Source: Fulvivirga ligni
GTDB lineage: Bacteria; Bacteroidota; Bacteroidia; Cytophagales; Cyclobacteriaceae
DNA: 64,000 nucleotides
Direction of reading: 5' to 3'
Assembly: GCF_021389935.1 (NCBI RefSeq)
Contig: NZ_CP089979.1
Span: forward strand, 62,001 to 126,000
The notes beneath the pieces were generated by a model. It was not told the origin of the DNA. It saw only the letters and a program-made list of their open reading frames with translations, and made no database searches. This document shows, in pieces, positions 52,550-61,381 of this stretch (within the stretch, counting starts at the first letter, position 1; each line of letters starts with the position of its first letter). A program made the position numbers and the translations under genes.

Positions 52550-52725
52550 ATGATGGCAGGTCTCCTGGCTTGCTCTTCATCATCGGCCTTCCCATCTATT
52601 TCTAGACAGTGGCTCTTGAATTGAATGATGAATTCTACGAGCTTACAGTTGCGGGGACAGCTCCGGATTTTTCTCAGAATCACCGGATTCCCTTTTAATT
52701 GCTACACCTTCAGAAAGAGGTAACA
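52550..52725 (-). promoter_or_regulatory. Cobalamin (AdoCbl-type) riboswitch
   Basis: On the minus strand the conserved elements occur in order: AAAAGGGAAtCCGGTG, CCGGAGCTGTCCCCGCAACTG (B12 box CAACTG at 52651-52646), GAGCCACTG, and the late GCCAGGAGACCTGCC (52569-52555). It sits in the leader of the TonB receptor (ATG 52441), with about 110 bases of expression platform, so high cobalamin should turn the operon off. The ORF at 52438-52683 on this strand is just the riboswitch read in frame. Confidence 0.95.
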
Positions 52726-52740
52726 AACCACAATTCACTG

Positions 52741-52770
52741 CAAAGGTAGCTAAAGATTTATTTAAACCAA
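52741..52770 (-). promoter_or_regulatory. Bacteroidota-type promoter for the riboswitch operon
   Basis: Read leftward: TTG at 52770-52768, 19 bases, then TACCTTTG at 52748-52741. This is the -33/-7 pattern (TTG-N19-TAnnTTTG) of the phylum. The riboswitch begins about 15 bases further. Confidence 0.75.
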
Positions 52771-52784
52771 CATACTGCTAACAG

Positions 52785-52816
52785 TTGCACATTAAATTCA
52801 TAAAAATGTATGTTTG
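52785..52816 (+). promoter_or_regulatory. Probable promoter for the ABC-importer operon
   Basis: TTG at 52785-52787 and TATGTTTG at 52809-52816 with a 21-base gap, 27 bases before the ATG at 52844. It lies back to back with the riboswitch promoter; the two transcripts diverge. I see no riboswitch on this side. Confidence 0.55.
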
Positions 52817-52843
52817 CCATGATCAACCCATGCTTATTTAACT

Positions 52844-53992
52844 ATGAATCGCTTTATTGCCCTATTTCTGACACTCTGCTTTGCCCTTGTTTCTTGCGAG
52901 CAGAAACCTCAAAACAACAGCTCTGAAAACCTTGAAATAGCAGAAAAACAGGAAATATTGATAGAAGATGCAGTCAATTTTTCTATGTGGAAACAAGGCA
53001 ATAATACCTACATTGAAGTACCCCAATCATACAAAGGTGCACCAACCTCCACCAAATATTTATTGGTGCCGAAAACAGATACTGTTCCAGATCATGATGA
53101 AGATATCATTATCATAAGAACTCCGGTAGAAAGAATGGTTTGCACGGCTACGGTTCACCTGCCAGCTATTGAAATGCTGAATGAGATAGACGCATTAGTA
53201 GGTTTTCCCAGCACAAAATTCATATCCTCTGAAAAGATTAACCAACGGGTAAAGTCAGGCAACATTCAGGAGCTGGGAATGGATAGCAAGCTGAACATGG
53301 AAACTTTAACTTCGCTGGAGCCGGAAGCTGTTTTTGGTTATACGTTGAATGGTAATTCTCAAGATTTGGAGCAGGTAAACAGGCTAGGAATACCTGTAAT
53401 TTTGCAAGCGGCTTATTTAGAAAAAACGCCTCTGGGCCGCGCTGAATGGGTAAAATTTATTGGGGCATTTTTCAACAAACAAGAGCTAGCTGAGCAAAAA
53501 TATAAAGAGATTAAATCAGCCTATTTAGCCGTAAAAGAAAAGGTAAAAACCACAGAAAATAAACCGACAGCCTTTACAGGTGTTGTTTATAACGATGTAT
53601 GGTATGTACCTGGTGGTGAAAGCTGGCCAGCAAAACTTCTAGACGAGGCCGGAGTCAACTACTTATGGGCTAATGACAGCAGCTCAGGCAGCATGTCTAT
53701 GGCCTTTGAAGCGGTTTATGACAAGGCCGCAGAAGCAGATAAGTGGATTGGAGCAGCTCAGTATAAAAGCCTTCAAGAGCTTTTACAGTCCAACGAAAGA
53801 TATGCTCAGTTTAAGGCCTTCAAGGAAGGTGAAGTATATGCCTATATCAAACGCATTAACGAAAACGGCGGCAATGATTACTTTGAGGCTGGAACAGCAA
53901 GACCAGACCTGATCCTCAGCGACTTAGTAAAAATTGCTCATCCTGAGTTATTGCCAGATTACGAAATGTATTTCTACGAAAAATTGAAATAA
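52844..53992 (+). CDS. ABC-importer binding lipoprotein (BtuF/FepB class)
   Basis: A 382-residue lipoprotein with lipobox FALVSC. It belongs to the class III periplasmic-binding family: VERMVCTATVHLPAIEMLNEIDALVGFPS, EPEAVFGYTLNG, LGRAEWVKFIGAFFNKQELAEQKYKEIK, GVNYLWAND, LQSNERYAQFKAFKEGEVYAY. Substrates in this class are iron chelates or cobalamin; genes beside it (TonB receptor and riboswitch) make cobalamin likely. Ends 2 bases before the permease start. Confidence 0.88.
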   Translation: MNRFIALFLTLCFALVSCEQKPQNNSSENLEIAEKQEILIEDAVNFSMWKQGNNTYIEVPQSYKGAPTSTKYLLVPKTDTVPDHDEDIIIIRTPVERMVCTATVHLPAIEMLNEIDALVGFPSTKFISSEKINQRVKSGNIQELGMDSKLNMETLTSLEPEAVFGYTLNGNSQDLEQVNRLGIPVILQAAYLEKTPLGRAEWVKFIGAFFNKQELAEQKYKEIKSAYLAVKEKVKTTENKPTAFTGVVYNDVWYVPGGESWPAKLLDEAGVNYLWANDSSSGSMSMAFEAVYDKAAEADKWIGAAQYKSLQELLQSNERYAQFKAFKEGEVYAYIKRINENGGNDYFEAGTARPDLILSDLVKIAHPELLPDYEMYFYEKLK

Positions 53993-53994
53993 AG

Positions 53995-55050
53995 TTGAAG
54001 ACTGCACTATCCTCTCAGCGCTCATTTAAACTTACTCTGTGGGTAGTGTTACCGCTCTGTATTGCTGCTCTTTTTATTTTAGACCTGGTACTTGGAAGCG
54101 TTTCTATTCCTTTAAAAGATATCATTCATATCATACTTGGAGGTGAAGGTTCAAAAACCAGCTGGACCAATATTATCTGGGAATTTCGAATGCCTCGAGC
54201 CATTACCACCTTACTGGTAGGAGCAGCATTATCTGTTAGCGGACTGCAGCTACAAACATTATTTAGAAATCCTTTAGCCGGCCCTTTTGTGCTCGGCATA
54301 AGCACAGGCGCCAGTCTTGGTGTAGCGATCATTGTGCTGGCCGGATCCATGATTGGAGCCGCCATTTCATTTTATATGAACAGCTGGGCCATCATACTGG
54401 CTTCTACTGTGGGCTCATCATTGGTTCTTTTCATGGTGCTGGCCGCTTCTTTCAGGGTAAGAGACAGTATGACTTTACTCATTATAGGCCTCATGTTTGG
54501 TTCCTTTACTGGAGCGTTAGTCAGTGTACTTCAGTTTTATAGCAACTCAGAAGAAATTAAAATCTACCTCATCTGGACTATGGGCAGCCTGGGGAGACTG
54601 TCATGGGAGCAGATCACTTTGCTAGTTCCCATTGTTATAGCAGGAATAGCCATTTCATTTAGCATGATAAAGCCGCTTAACACTTTGCTTCTCAGTGAAA
54701 ATTATGCTCAAAGTATGGGTGTTAACATTAAGAAGGTGAGGTTATCCATCATTCTCAGCACCAGTATTTTAGCAGGTAGTGTCACCGCTTTTTGCGGCCC
54801 TATTGCTTTCATAGGTTTGGCTGTACCTCATTTGGTGAGACTACTGGTAAATACCTCTGACCATAAATATACTTTGCCAGCCGTAGCCATGGGTGGAATG
54901 ATCATTATGCTGGTGTGTGATATTGTATCTCAGGTACCAAATAGCGAATTCATATTACCAATCAATGCCGTCACCTCACTGATAGGTGCCCCGGTAGTGG
55001 TATGGGTACTGTTAAGAAAAAGGAACGTTAAACAAGCCTTTGGAAGATGA
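53995..55050 (+). CDS. FecCD/BtuC-family permease
   Basis: A 351-residue inner-membrane permease with about ten helices. Signs: WEFRMPRAITTLLVGAALSVSGLQLQTLFRNPLAGPFVLGISTGASLG, the FecCD hallmark of R.PR...L.GA.La.sG...Q...rNPLA.P..lG...GA. The region FCGPIAFIGLAVPHLVRLL is the ATPase-coupling loop. The start is TTG at 53995, with no better ATG nearby. It overlaps the ATPase start by 4 bases (ATGA). Confidence 0.93.
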   Translation: MKTALSSQRSFKLTLWVVLPLCIAALFILDLVLGSVSIPLKDIIHIILGGEGSKTSWTNIIWEFRMPRAITTLLVGAALSVSGLQLQTLFRNPLAGPFVLGISTGASLGVAIIVLAGSMIGAAISFYMNSWAIILASTVGSSLVLFMVLAASFRVRDSMTLLIIGLMFGSFTGALVSVLQFYSNSEEIKIYLIWTMGSLGRLSWEQITLLVPIVIAGIAISFSMIKPLNTLLLSENYAQSMGVNIKKVRLSIILSTSILAGSVTAFCGPIAFIGLAVPHLVRLLVNTSDHKYTLPAVAMGGMIIMLVCDIVSQVPNSEFILPINAVTSLIGAPVVVWVLLRKRNVKQAFGR

Positions 55051-56063
55051 CCCCTATCGATAACAGCGATATTGCCCTGAACCTGAAGAACCTGGCGGTG
55101 GGCTACGTTTCTAAGAAGAAAGAAATACGAATTATTCAAGGTATTAATCTGGCGCTACATTATGGCGAGTTGGTTTGCTTTATGGGGCCTAATGGCGTTG
55201 GTAAATCAACCTTACTTCGATCTATCACAGGAGTACAAAAACCCCTGGCGGGAGATTTTTTTCTGGAAGAAACTAATGCTAAAGCACTATCTACAGCTCA
55301 GCTGGCAAAGAAAATCAGTCTGGTACTTACGGATAAAATCAATGCTGGCAACCTAACCGCCGAGGAAGTGGTAGCTCTGGGCAGGTATCCATATGTGGGT
55401 TGGAATATTTCATTCGATAAGAAGGATCTGAAAGCTATAAAAAAGGCCATTGAACTCACTGGAATTAAGCCTTTCATCCATAAAAAGACTTTTGAACTCA
55501 GTGATGGACAGCTTCAGAAAGTGATGATTGCCAGAGCATTAGCTCAGGATACGCCTATTGTCATTTTGGACGAACCCACAGCTCATCTGGATCTGAATAA
55601 TAGGGTGGGAATCATAAATTTATTGAGAGATTTAGCCAAGAATACAGGCAAGGCCATACTCATGGCTACCCATGAACTGGACCTGGCCCTACAAACGGCC
55701 GACAGGCTCTGGCTAGCCGGTTATCATTCGCCTATAGTTTCTGGAATACCTGAAGATCTGGTGCTTAACGGCGCTATTGATGATGTTTTTGAACTCAAAG
55801 GTTATGATTTGCGAACAGGCCTGTTAAAAAAACAAAGTCTGGGTAAAAAAGTAATGCTTAAAGGTGAGGGACATAATTACCTCTGGACCAAAAATGCTCT
55901 GGAAAGAAATGGCTATGAAATATCAGAAACATCCGATTATACCATAACCATTGAAATTGAAGGAGAGAAACCTTATTGGCAGGTGGAAGGACCGGGAGTG
56001 GCTTTTACCAATACCCTGGAAGAACTCATCCTCCACCTGAACCAAATAAATTTCCAGGTTTAA
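55047..56063 (+). CDS. ABC ATPase of the cobalamin/iron-chelate importer with C-terminal extension
   Basis: A 338-residue ATPase: Walker A GPNGVGKST, Q-loop region, signature LSDGQLQKVMIARAL (with LSDGQ for LSGGQ), Walker B IVILDEPTAHLDLN, and switch His MATHELDLAL. The ATPase core ends near residue 255, as in BtuD/FecE. A further 80 residues (KKVMLKGEGHNYLWTKNALERNGYEI, then a strand pair) form an extra alpha-beta domain, uncommon for this family. Its end overlaps the convergent DUF547 stop by 4 bases. Confidence 0.92.
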   Translation: MTPIDNSDIALNLKNLAVGYVSKKKEIRIIQGINLALHYGELVCFMGPNGVGKSTLLRSITGVQKPLAGDFFLEETNAKALSTAQLAKKISLVLTDKINAGNLTAEEVVALGRYPYVGWNISFDKKDLKAIKKAIELTGIKPFIHKKTFELSDGQLQKVMIARALAQDTPIVILDEPTAHLDLNNRVGIINLLRDLAKNTGKAILMATHELDLALQTADRLWLAGYHSPIVSGIPEDLVLNGAIDDVFELKGYDLRTGLLKKQSLGKKVMLKGEGHNYLWTKNALERNGYEISETSDYTITIEIEGEKPYWQVEGPGVAFTNTLEELILHLNQINFQV

Positions 56064-56779
56064 CTTTCGTTCAAATTCCAATCATATTCGTAATAACCTA
56101 CTTTATATGAATCTGGGATTTTCTTGGTTCGGTATTGATTAATAAAGCTTATCACTGATTTAGCTCCGTTCATGGAGAAGTCATCTTTATACCATTCAAA
56201 GATTTTAGAAAGTTCCACGCTTTTCTGTGAGGCGTGCACTTTTAGCCAGTCTGGATTATTTACTGACTTTTTAGTTCTTTCATCCAGCTGCTGATTTAAG
56301 GTAGCTGGTTTATAGGCAAAACTTGCTAAAGGCGGGCAACTCACTGCTGCACAGGCCAATGCGAAATGAATACGTGGATCTTTATAAGTCAAAATCAACT
56401 TTTTGATTTCCAGTGCATTGAGCGTCAAAGACTCGCCAGCTACCTTGTGTTTTACTTTATTAAAAAAGCCACTTTGATCTAATGGCGATTTTAACGGATA
56501 ATATTTAGACACCTGATAAATTACCACCAGATTATAAGCGTTGATATAAAAAGCCTTTTTATCTTCTGCTGAGGCACCAGAAAGGTTCATTTCACCAATA
56601 GCCTTGTAAAGTCCATTGATCTTCACATCATCACCCATAACAGCCTTGTAATCAACCCGACCGGCCTTTACATATTCACTAAAGAAATTATCTGCCTGCG
56701 TAATAAAACTGCTAAGCGAGGTCTGAGCTGAAGCAGTATAGGATAGGATAAAAAATGATAAAATCAGTATTGCTCTCAT
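56060..56779 (-). CDS. Secreted DUF547 protein
   Basis: Started at ATG 56779 (MRAILILSFF), which gives a clean signal peptide; the frame runs on for 16 codons upstream. 239 residues: RVDYKAVMGDD, EDKKAFYINAYNLVVIYQVSKYYPLKS, and PRIHFALACAAVSCPPLASFAY with its Cys are the DUF547 motif. The fold is related to transglutaminase-like Cys proteases; the reaction is unknown. It is a single gene convergent with the ABC ATPase. Confidence 0.9.
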   Translation of the reverse strand: MRAILILSFFILSYTASAQTSLSSFITQADNFFSEYVKAGRVDYKAVMGDDVKINGLYKAIGEMNLSGASAEDKKAFYINAYNLVVIYQVSKYYPLKSPLDQSGFFNKVKHKVAGESLTLNALEIKKLILTYKDPRIHFALACAAVSCPPLASFAYKPATLNQQLDERTKKSVNNPDWLKVHASQKSVELSKIFEWYKDDFSMNGAKSVISFINQYRTKKIPDSYKVGYYEYDWNLNES

Positions 56780-56897
56780 ATTATGACAATGATTTGATAA
56801 ACCACAATATAAAGCAGATTGCAGCAATTAATTCTGTCATAGAACTGACATAGAGAATGAATTAATTTGTCAGCTTGATTACATTAAAGAGCATAAA

Positions 56898-56974
56898 AAA
56901 AAGAATGCCTCATCAGCAGTGTAGGGAATAGACTACTTAAACTTTTCCCATACAGCTACTAATTGAGACATTCA
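56898..56974 (-). terminator. Terminator after the BspA-repeat genes
   Basis: Read leftward: arms GAATGTCTCA (56974 side) and TGAGGCATTC (56915-56906) pair with a long inner loop that has its own stem (GGGAAAAG / CTATTCCC), followed by an eight-T run. It lies 17 bases after the stop of the last BspA-repeat gene. Confidence 0.75.
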
Positions 56975-56990
56975 ATTTATTATGTGTGTG

Positions 56991-58400
56991 CTAGTCGCAG
57001 CTTTCAGATTTAGAGTGGCCTAAAAATTTCCAACCCCTATCAACTAAAGTATTAAGAGCACTTTCATTACAATATGTAAGCCCATACATCTGTATACTAA
57101 TATCAGAAAGACCAGAATTTTGAGCCCATCCGCTTAATGTAGCATCATAAGCCTCGGTAGACATACCAGTGTTAGACATAAAATAATTTAAATTTTCGAT
57201 GCTTACTAAATTCCAATCACCTAAGTCCTGACTAAATTTAGCTGCACCAGGAAACATTTCCGACATGTCAGTAACGCTGCTCACATCCCAGGTGCCGATA
57301 GGCTGATTAAAGTCCTTTGCGTAATAAAACAGCCTTTTCATGTTTGTTACTTTTGAGACATTCCATCTGCTTATATCTGCGTTAAAAGCATTGGTATTAG
57401 CAAACATGCCAGACATATCAATTACGTTACTTACGTCCCAACTACCTAAATCTTGATTAAACTTCTCAGCGCTGTAAAACATCCTTCTCATGTTTTCCAC
57501 TTTGGAAGTATTCCATTCACTTATGTCATCATTAAAAGAAGTGCCTTTAAACATGTATGACATGTCAGTAACATTGCTTACATCCCAGCTACTGAGACTT
57601 CCATTGAATAATACAGCCTCATAAAACATTAATGACATATCTGTCACCTCACTTAAATCAGGGGCATCAGTGAAATTACCAACCACCTTAGAACATCCTG
57701 CAAATGCTTCTTTAAAACTTTTCCACTGAATCTCACCCCATTGATCAATACTGGTTAAACTGGAATAATTTTCTGTTACTTTAAATGCTGGAAAATCTCC
57801 AATTATTTCAATCTGATACACACCTGGTTCACTATAAGTATGAGAAACCGATTCCGTCTGGTTGATACTTTCTGTACCATCTCCCCATGAAACATTGAAG
57901 TTATAATCACTGCTAAAATCTGCTTCTGTAACAGTATGTAAGGTGAAGTTAGTATCTTCTATATTCCATGTAGTGATAAACGGAGCATCTTTAAGGTCAT
58001 TTAAATTGATAGTAACATTAGCTTTCTTATCATCTGCTCCTGGCGCAGATACCGTTACAACAGCTTCTAAACTTTCATTCACCTCATGGTCGAAAAACTC
58101 TGCATTCAAAACAGAAAGCTCTCCCGTTTCTTTATTGATGACCATGGCACCTTCTACAGTCTGAGAAGTTATGGCATAACTAACCTCTCCTTCAGATACC
58201 TCCGCTTTTATAACGCCCAAAACAGCTCCGACTTCAGGATTTTCGTCTATAACAACTAGCAAATCCTCTACGGTAAGCTGCAAAGGCACTTCAGGACCTA
58301 AAACAGGGGGCGTTGGATCCTCAGCATCGTCATCACCACAGCTGGATAAGAACATAGTGCCTACCAGGCATACTAGAATAAAAAAGTAATTGAATTTCAT
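56991..58400 (-). CDS. BspA-type (DUF285) repeat lipoprotein, third of three
   Basis: A 469-residue surface lipoprotein: lipobox LSSC, then DDDAEDPTPP, a cadherin-like beta domain (VVIDENPEVGAVLGVIKAEVSEGEVSYAITSQ), a PKD-like part with VSWGDGTESINQTESVSHTYSEPGVYQIEI, and DUF285 repeats (MF..a..FN..ls.WDVSnVt.Ms.MF) at residues about 250-420. It ends SKSESCD. DUF285 proteins are found in BspA of oral Bacteroidota and in mycoplasma lipoproteins and bind host or surface proteins; for a free-living cell the partner is unknown. Last of three tandem paralogues. Confidence 0.9.
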   Translation of the reverse strand: MKFNYFFILVCLVGTMFLSSCGDDDAEDPTPPVLGPEVPLQLTVEDLLVVIDENPEVGAVLGVIKAEVSEGEVSYAITSQTVEGAMVINKETGELSVLNAEFFDHEVNESLEAVVTVSAPGADDKKANVTINLNDLKDAPFITTWNIEDTNFTLHTVTEADFSSDYNFNVSWGDGTESINQTESVSHTYSEPGVYQIEIIGDFPAFKVTENYSSLTSIDQWGEIQWKSFKEAFAGCSKVVGNFTDAPDLSEVTDMSLMFYEAVLFNGSLSSWDVSNVTDMSYMFKGTSFNDDISEWNTSKVENMRRMFYSAEKFNQDLGSWDVSNVIDMSGMFANTNAFNADISRWNVSKVTNMKRLFYYAKDFNQPIGTWDVSSVTDMSEMFPGAAKFSQDLGDWNLVSIENLNYFMSNTGMSTEAYDATLSGWAQNSGLSDISIQMYGLTYCNESALNTLVDRGWKFLGHSKSESCD

Positions 58401-58429
58401 TTTTTAAGATATATAGTTTGCAAAAGATG

Positions 58430-58451
58430 AACAGGAGAGGCTTCTCCTGTT
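58430..58451 (-). terminator. Hairpin between BspA-repeat genes 2 and 3
   Basis: AACAGGAGA and TCTCCTGTT form a 9-bp stem with a 4-base loop between the gene at 58470 and that at 58400. It is like the hairpin at 59868. There is no strong T run after it; it may be a weak terminator or an RNA processing site. Confidence 0.55.
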
Positions 58452-58469
58452 TATGATGAAATTGACTGT

Positions 58470-59840
58470 TTAATTGCACTCTTCAGATTGAATATCTCCC
58501 TCTATGCTCCAGCCTTTGTCTATCAAAATATTCCTTGCTGCTATGTTGCAGTATTTAACCTGATGGGCTCCTAAGACAATATTTGATGGCACTGCCTTTT
58601 GCGACCAGGCCTCTAAAGTGGCATCGTAATCATCAATGGATATTCCACTATAAAATAAGAAATAACTCATATCCTCTATACTCTCAATATTCCAGCTACC
58701 CAAATTTTGGCTAAATGCATTGGTCTTTGATAACATCCCAATCATATTAGTAACATTGCTTACATCCCAACTGCTAATATTCTGATTAAATACTTCTGTC
58801 CCATAGAGCATATATGACATCGTGGTTACGCTACTCACATCCCAGCCAGCAATGTTTTGATTAAACTTGGTAGCGTCATAAAACATATGATTCATGGTTT
58901 CAACCTTACCCACATCCCAGGTTGAAAGATTACCATTGAAGTTTTCAGCCTTGTAAAAAATATGGTTCAGGTAGACAACATTACTAACATCCCAGTTACT
59001 CAGATCAGCATTGAAAGACTTTGCTTCTGAAAACATATGAGACATATCAATAACTTCACTTAAATCTGGAGCATCTGTGAAATTAGCTCCTACATTAGAA
59101 CAGCCTTCAAAAGCTCTATTGAAGCTTAGCCACTTGATATCTCCCCACTGATCGATGCTTTTGAGCTTAGACCTGTGCTCTTCTTTTATTGTCCAGTTTG
59201 CAAACTTCCCTGTAATTTTTACCTGATAATATCCGGGTGAGCCATACTCATGGGTTGCAGTTCCAGTGTAAGCTTCTGCCGCTGTACCATCTCCCCATGA
59301 AATGACGTAGTCATAGCTTTCAGGAAAACCACTGTAGTAGGTAATTTCTAATGTTGGTGCATCAGCGGTTATTCCCCATGTGGTAACAAAAGGTACGTCT
59401 GATACATTATTGATCGTAATCATTATCGCTACCTCCACATCATCCGCACCCTCAGCTGATACAGTTACTGTTGAACTTATGCTTTCATTCACCTCATAAT
59501 CAAATGGTTCTACATTCAGCACACTGAGCTCACCGGTTTCTTCATTTATAGCTAAAGCACCCTCTACATCCTGAGAAGTAATTGCATAGCTGATAGTGCC
59601 TTCAGTAACCTCTGCTTTAATTGTACCTAACACTGCTCCCTCTGCCGGATTTTCATCGATAGTGACAGCAAAATCCTCTGCTGTAAGCGTAACTGATGTT
59701 TCAGGGTCGGTGTCCGGATCATCATCTTTAGGATCACCAGAAGATGGTGGCGTGGGATCTTCAGCATCGTCATCACCACAGCTGGATAAGAACATAGTGC
59801 CTACCAGGCACACTAGAATAAAAAAGTAATTGAGTTTCAT
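58470..59840 (-). CDS. BspA-type (DUF285) repeat lipoprotein, second of three
   Basis: A 456-residue paralogue. The first about 60 residues (signal, lipobox, DDDAEDPTPPSSGDPKDDDPD, DTDPETSVTLTAEDF) match the gene at 59908 almost exactly, and the first 30 match the gene at 56991. Then the cadherin-like domain (IDENPAEGAVLGTIKAEV, ISYAITSQDVEGALAI), a PKD-like VISWGDGTAAEAYTGTATHEYGSPG, and DUF285 repeats. Ends QSEECN. It is set between hairpins at 58430 and 59868. Confidence 0.9.
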   Translation of the reverse strand: MKLNYFFILVCLVGTMFLSSCGDDDAEDPTPPSSGDPKDDDPDTDPETSVTLTAEDFAVTIDENPAEGAVLGTIKAEVTEGTISYAITSQDVEGALAINEETGELSVLNVEPFDYEVNESISSTVTVSAEGADDVEVAIMITINNVSDVPFVTTWGITADAPTLEITYYSGFPESYDYVISWGDGTAAEAYTGTATHEYGSPGYYQVKITGKFANWTIKEEHRSKLKSIDQWGDIKWLSFNRAFEGCSNVGANFTDAPDLSEVIDMSHMFSEAKSFNADLSNWDVSNVVYLNHIFYKAENFNGNLSTWDVGKVETMNHMFYDATKFNQNIAGWDVSSVTTMSYMLYGTEVFNQNISSWDVSNVTNMIGMLSKTNAFSQNLGSWNIESIEDMSYFLFYSGISIDDYDATLEAWSQKAVPSNIVLGAHQVKYCNIAARNILIDKGWSIEGDIQSEECN

Positions 59841-59867
59841 TATTAAGAATAAGTAGTTTGAAAAATG

Positions 59868-59889
59868 AGCAGGAGAGGATTCTCCTGCT
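59868..59889 (-). terminator. Hairpin between BspA-repeat genes 1 and 2
   Basis: AGCAGGAGA and TCTCCTGCT form a 9-bp stem with a 4-base loop, 19 bases after the stop of the gene at 59908. The arms match those at 58430 except one compensated base pair (A-T to G-C), so the structure is conserved. Confidence 0.55.
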
Positions 59890-59907
59890 TATGATGAAAA
59901 TTTGTAT

Positions 59908-61146
59908 TTAATTACAGTCTGCAGATTTTGAATCACCACTGATAGTCCACCCTTTGCTAATAAGCGCGTTGCGGGCTGACTCATCACAAAATTCTAAGCC
60001 TGAGGCTCCCAGTTTGATACTACTTTTATCTTGCTTTGACCAACTGAATAATATTTTATCGTAATTGTCTTTAGAAACTCCGGAACCATCAAGCATGTAA
60101 CTCATACTTGACACCGACTTAAGATCCCAACTACTCAAATCCTGGTTAAATGATGAAGCATATTCGAACATTGAGTTCATATTAGCTACATTACTAACAT
60201 CCCATTTAGATAGATCTCCATTAAATTTACTTGCCCGGGTAAACATAAAAGACATGTTAGTAATGTTATCCACACTCCAGTCAGACAAGTCTGCATCAAA
60301 TTCCTCCGCATACAGAAACATCTTAGACGCACTTTTTACTTTAGTCATAGAGGGTGTATCTTCACTTCTATCCTGTATTTTAGCGCAGTAAGCAAACATT
60401 CCTGAAAAATTTTCCCATTGTATATTGCCCCATTGATCCAGGTATAATAAGCGTTCTTCCAGATTATCATGATAATAGTCCTCAGAACTGCCGTCCATAT
60501 TCATAGCTGGAAAAATCCCGGTCACTTCTATTTGGTATTCTCCCGCCTCATTGTACGTGTGTTCAGCATCACCTTCGTGATTTCTACTGGTAGTGCCATC
60601 TCCCCAATTTACTGTATAGTCATAGTCATAATCGGTGTTAATTGGTATAAGTACTGTTTTATCCTCTTCAGTAATTTTCCAGGTAGTGATAAAACCTACT
60701 TGATCATCTAAGTCCTGCAAAGTGACTGCTATTTCAATTTCCACATCTTCTGCACCTTCGGCTGACACTACCACTACTGCACTGAGACTTTCATAAGCAT
60801 CATAATCAAAGCGGTCAGGGTTTAGTACAGTTACTTCACCTGTTTCTGCATCTACAGATAATGCCTCCTCTTTTTCCTGAGAAGAAATAGCATAGCTGAT
60901 GGTTCCTTCAGTAACCTCTGCTTTAATTGTACCTAACACAGCTCCTGCGTCAGGATTCTCATCAATAGTTACTGAAAAATCTTCTGCTGTAAGTGTAACA
61001 GATGTTTCAGGATCGGTGTCCGGATCATCATCTTTAGGATCACCAGAAGATGGTGGCGTGGGATCTTCAGCATCGTCATCACCACAGCCGGATAAGAACA
61101 TAGTGCCTACCAGACATACTAGAATAAAAAAGTAATTGAGTTTCAT
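59908..61146 (-). CDS. BspA-type (DUF285) repeat lipoprotein, first of three
   Basis: A 412-residue paralogue with the same lipobox start (LSGC), cadherin-like domain (IDENPDAGAVLGTIKAEV) and a PKD-like VNWGDGTTSRNHEGDAEHTYNEAGEYQIEV. It has fewer DUF285 repeats (about residues 275-380) than the other two, ending SKSADCN. It is probably the first gene of the cluster; the 235-base upstream spacer to 61382 is AT-rich with no gene. Exposed on the cell surface by its class; function unknown. Confidence 0.9.
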   Translation of the reverse strand: MKLNYFFILVCLVGTMFLSGCGDDDAEDPTPPSSGDPKDDDPDTDPETSVTLTAEDFSVTIDENPDAGAVLGTIKAEVTEGTISYAISSQEKEEALSVDAETGEVTVLNPDRFDYDAYESLSAVVVVSAEGAEDVEIEIAVTLQDLDDQVGFITTWKITEEDKTVLIPINTDYDYDYTVNWGDGTTSRNHEGDAEHTYNEAGEYQIEVTGIFPAMNMDGSSEDYYHDNLEERLLYLDQWGNIQWENFSGMFAYCAKIQDRSEDTPSMTKVKSASKMFLYAEEFDADLSDWSVDNITNMSFMFTRASKFNGDLSKWDVSNVANMNSMFEYASSFNQDLSSWDLKSVSSMSYMLDGSGVSKDNYDKILFSWSKQDKSSIKLGASGLEFCDESARNALISKGWTISGDSKSADCN

Positions 61147-61381
61147 GTTTGTTGTATGTTAAAAAAATATGGAGCCGAAACAGCTCTATTAAAAATTATT
61201 TCTAGCCTCAGATTAAAAGACAATCATGGGCTCTAAATCCCCTATGGAGTTTTGATGTTTTTTGAAATAATTTTTGACATGTAATATGTATGTAAGCCAA
61301 CCGACATATTTCTGATAACTTATCCAGAGTATTTTCATTTAATGAATCTAGTAGGGATATTTACCTGATAAGAACTCATGT

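Noticed and set aside
52438-52683. ORF of 81 codons on the minus strand before the TonB receptor
   Set aside because: It coincides with the conserved core of the cobalamin riboswitch and its platform; the composition is not protein-like.
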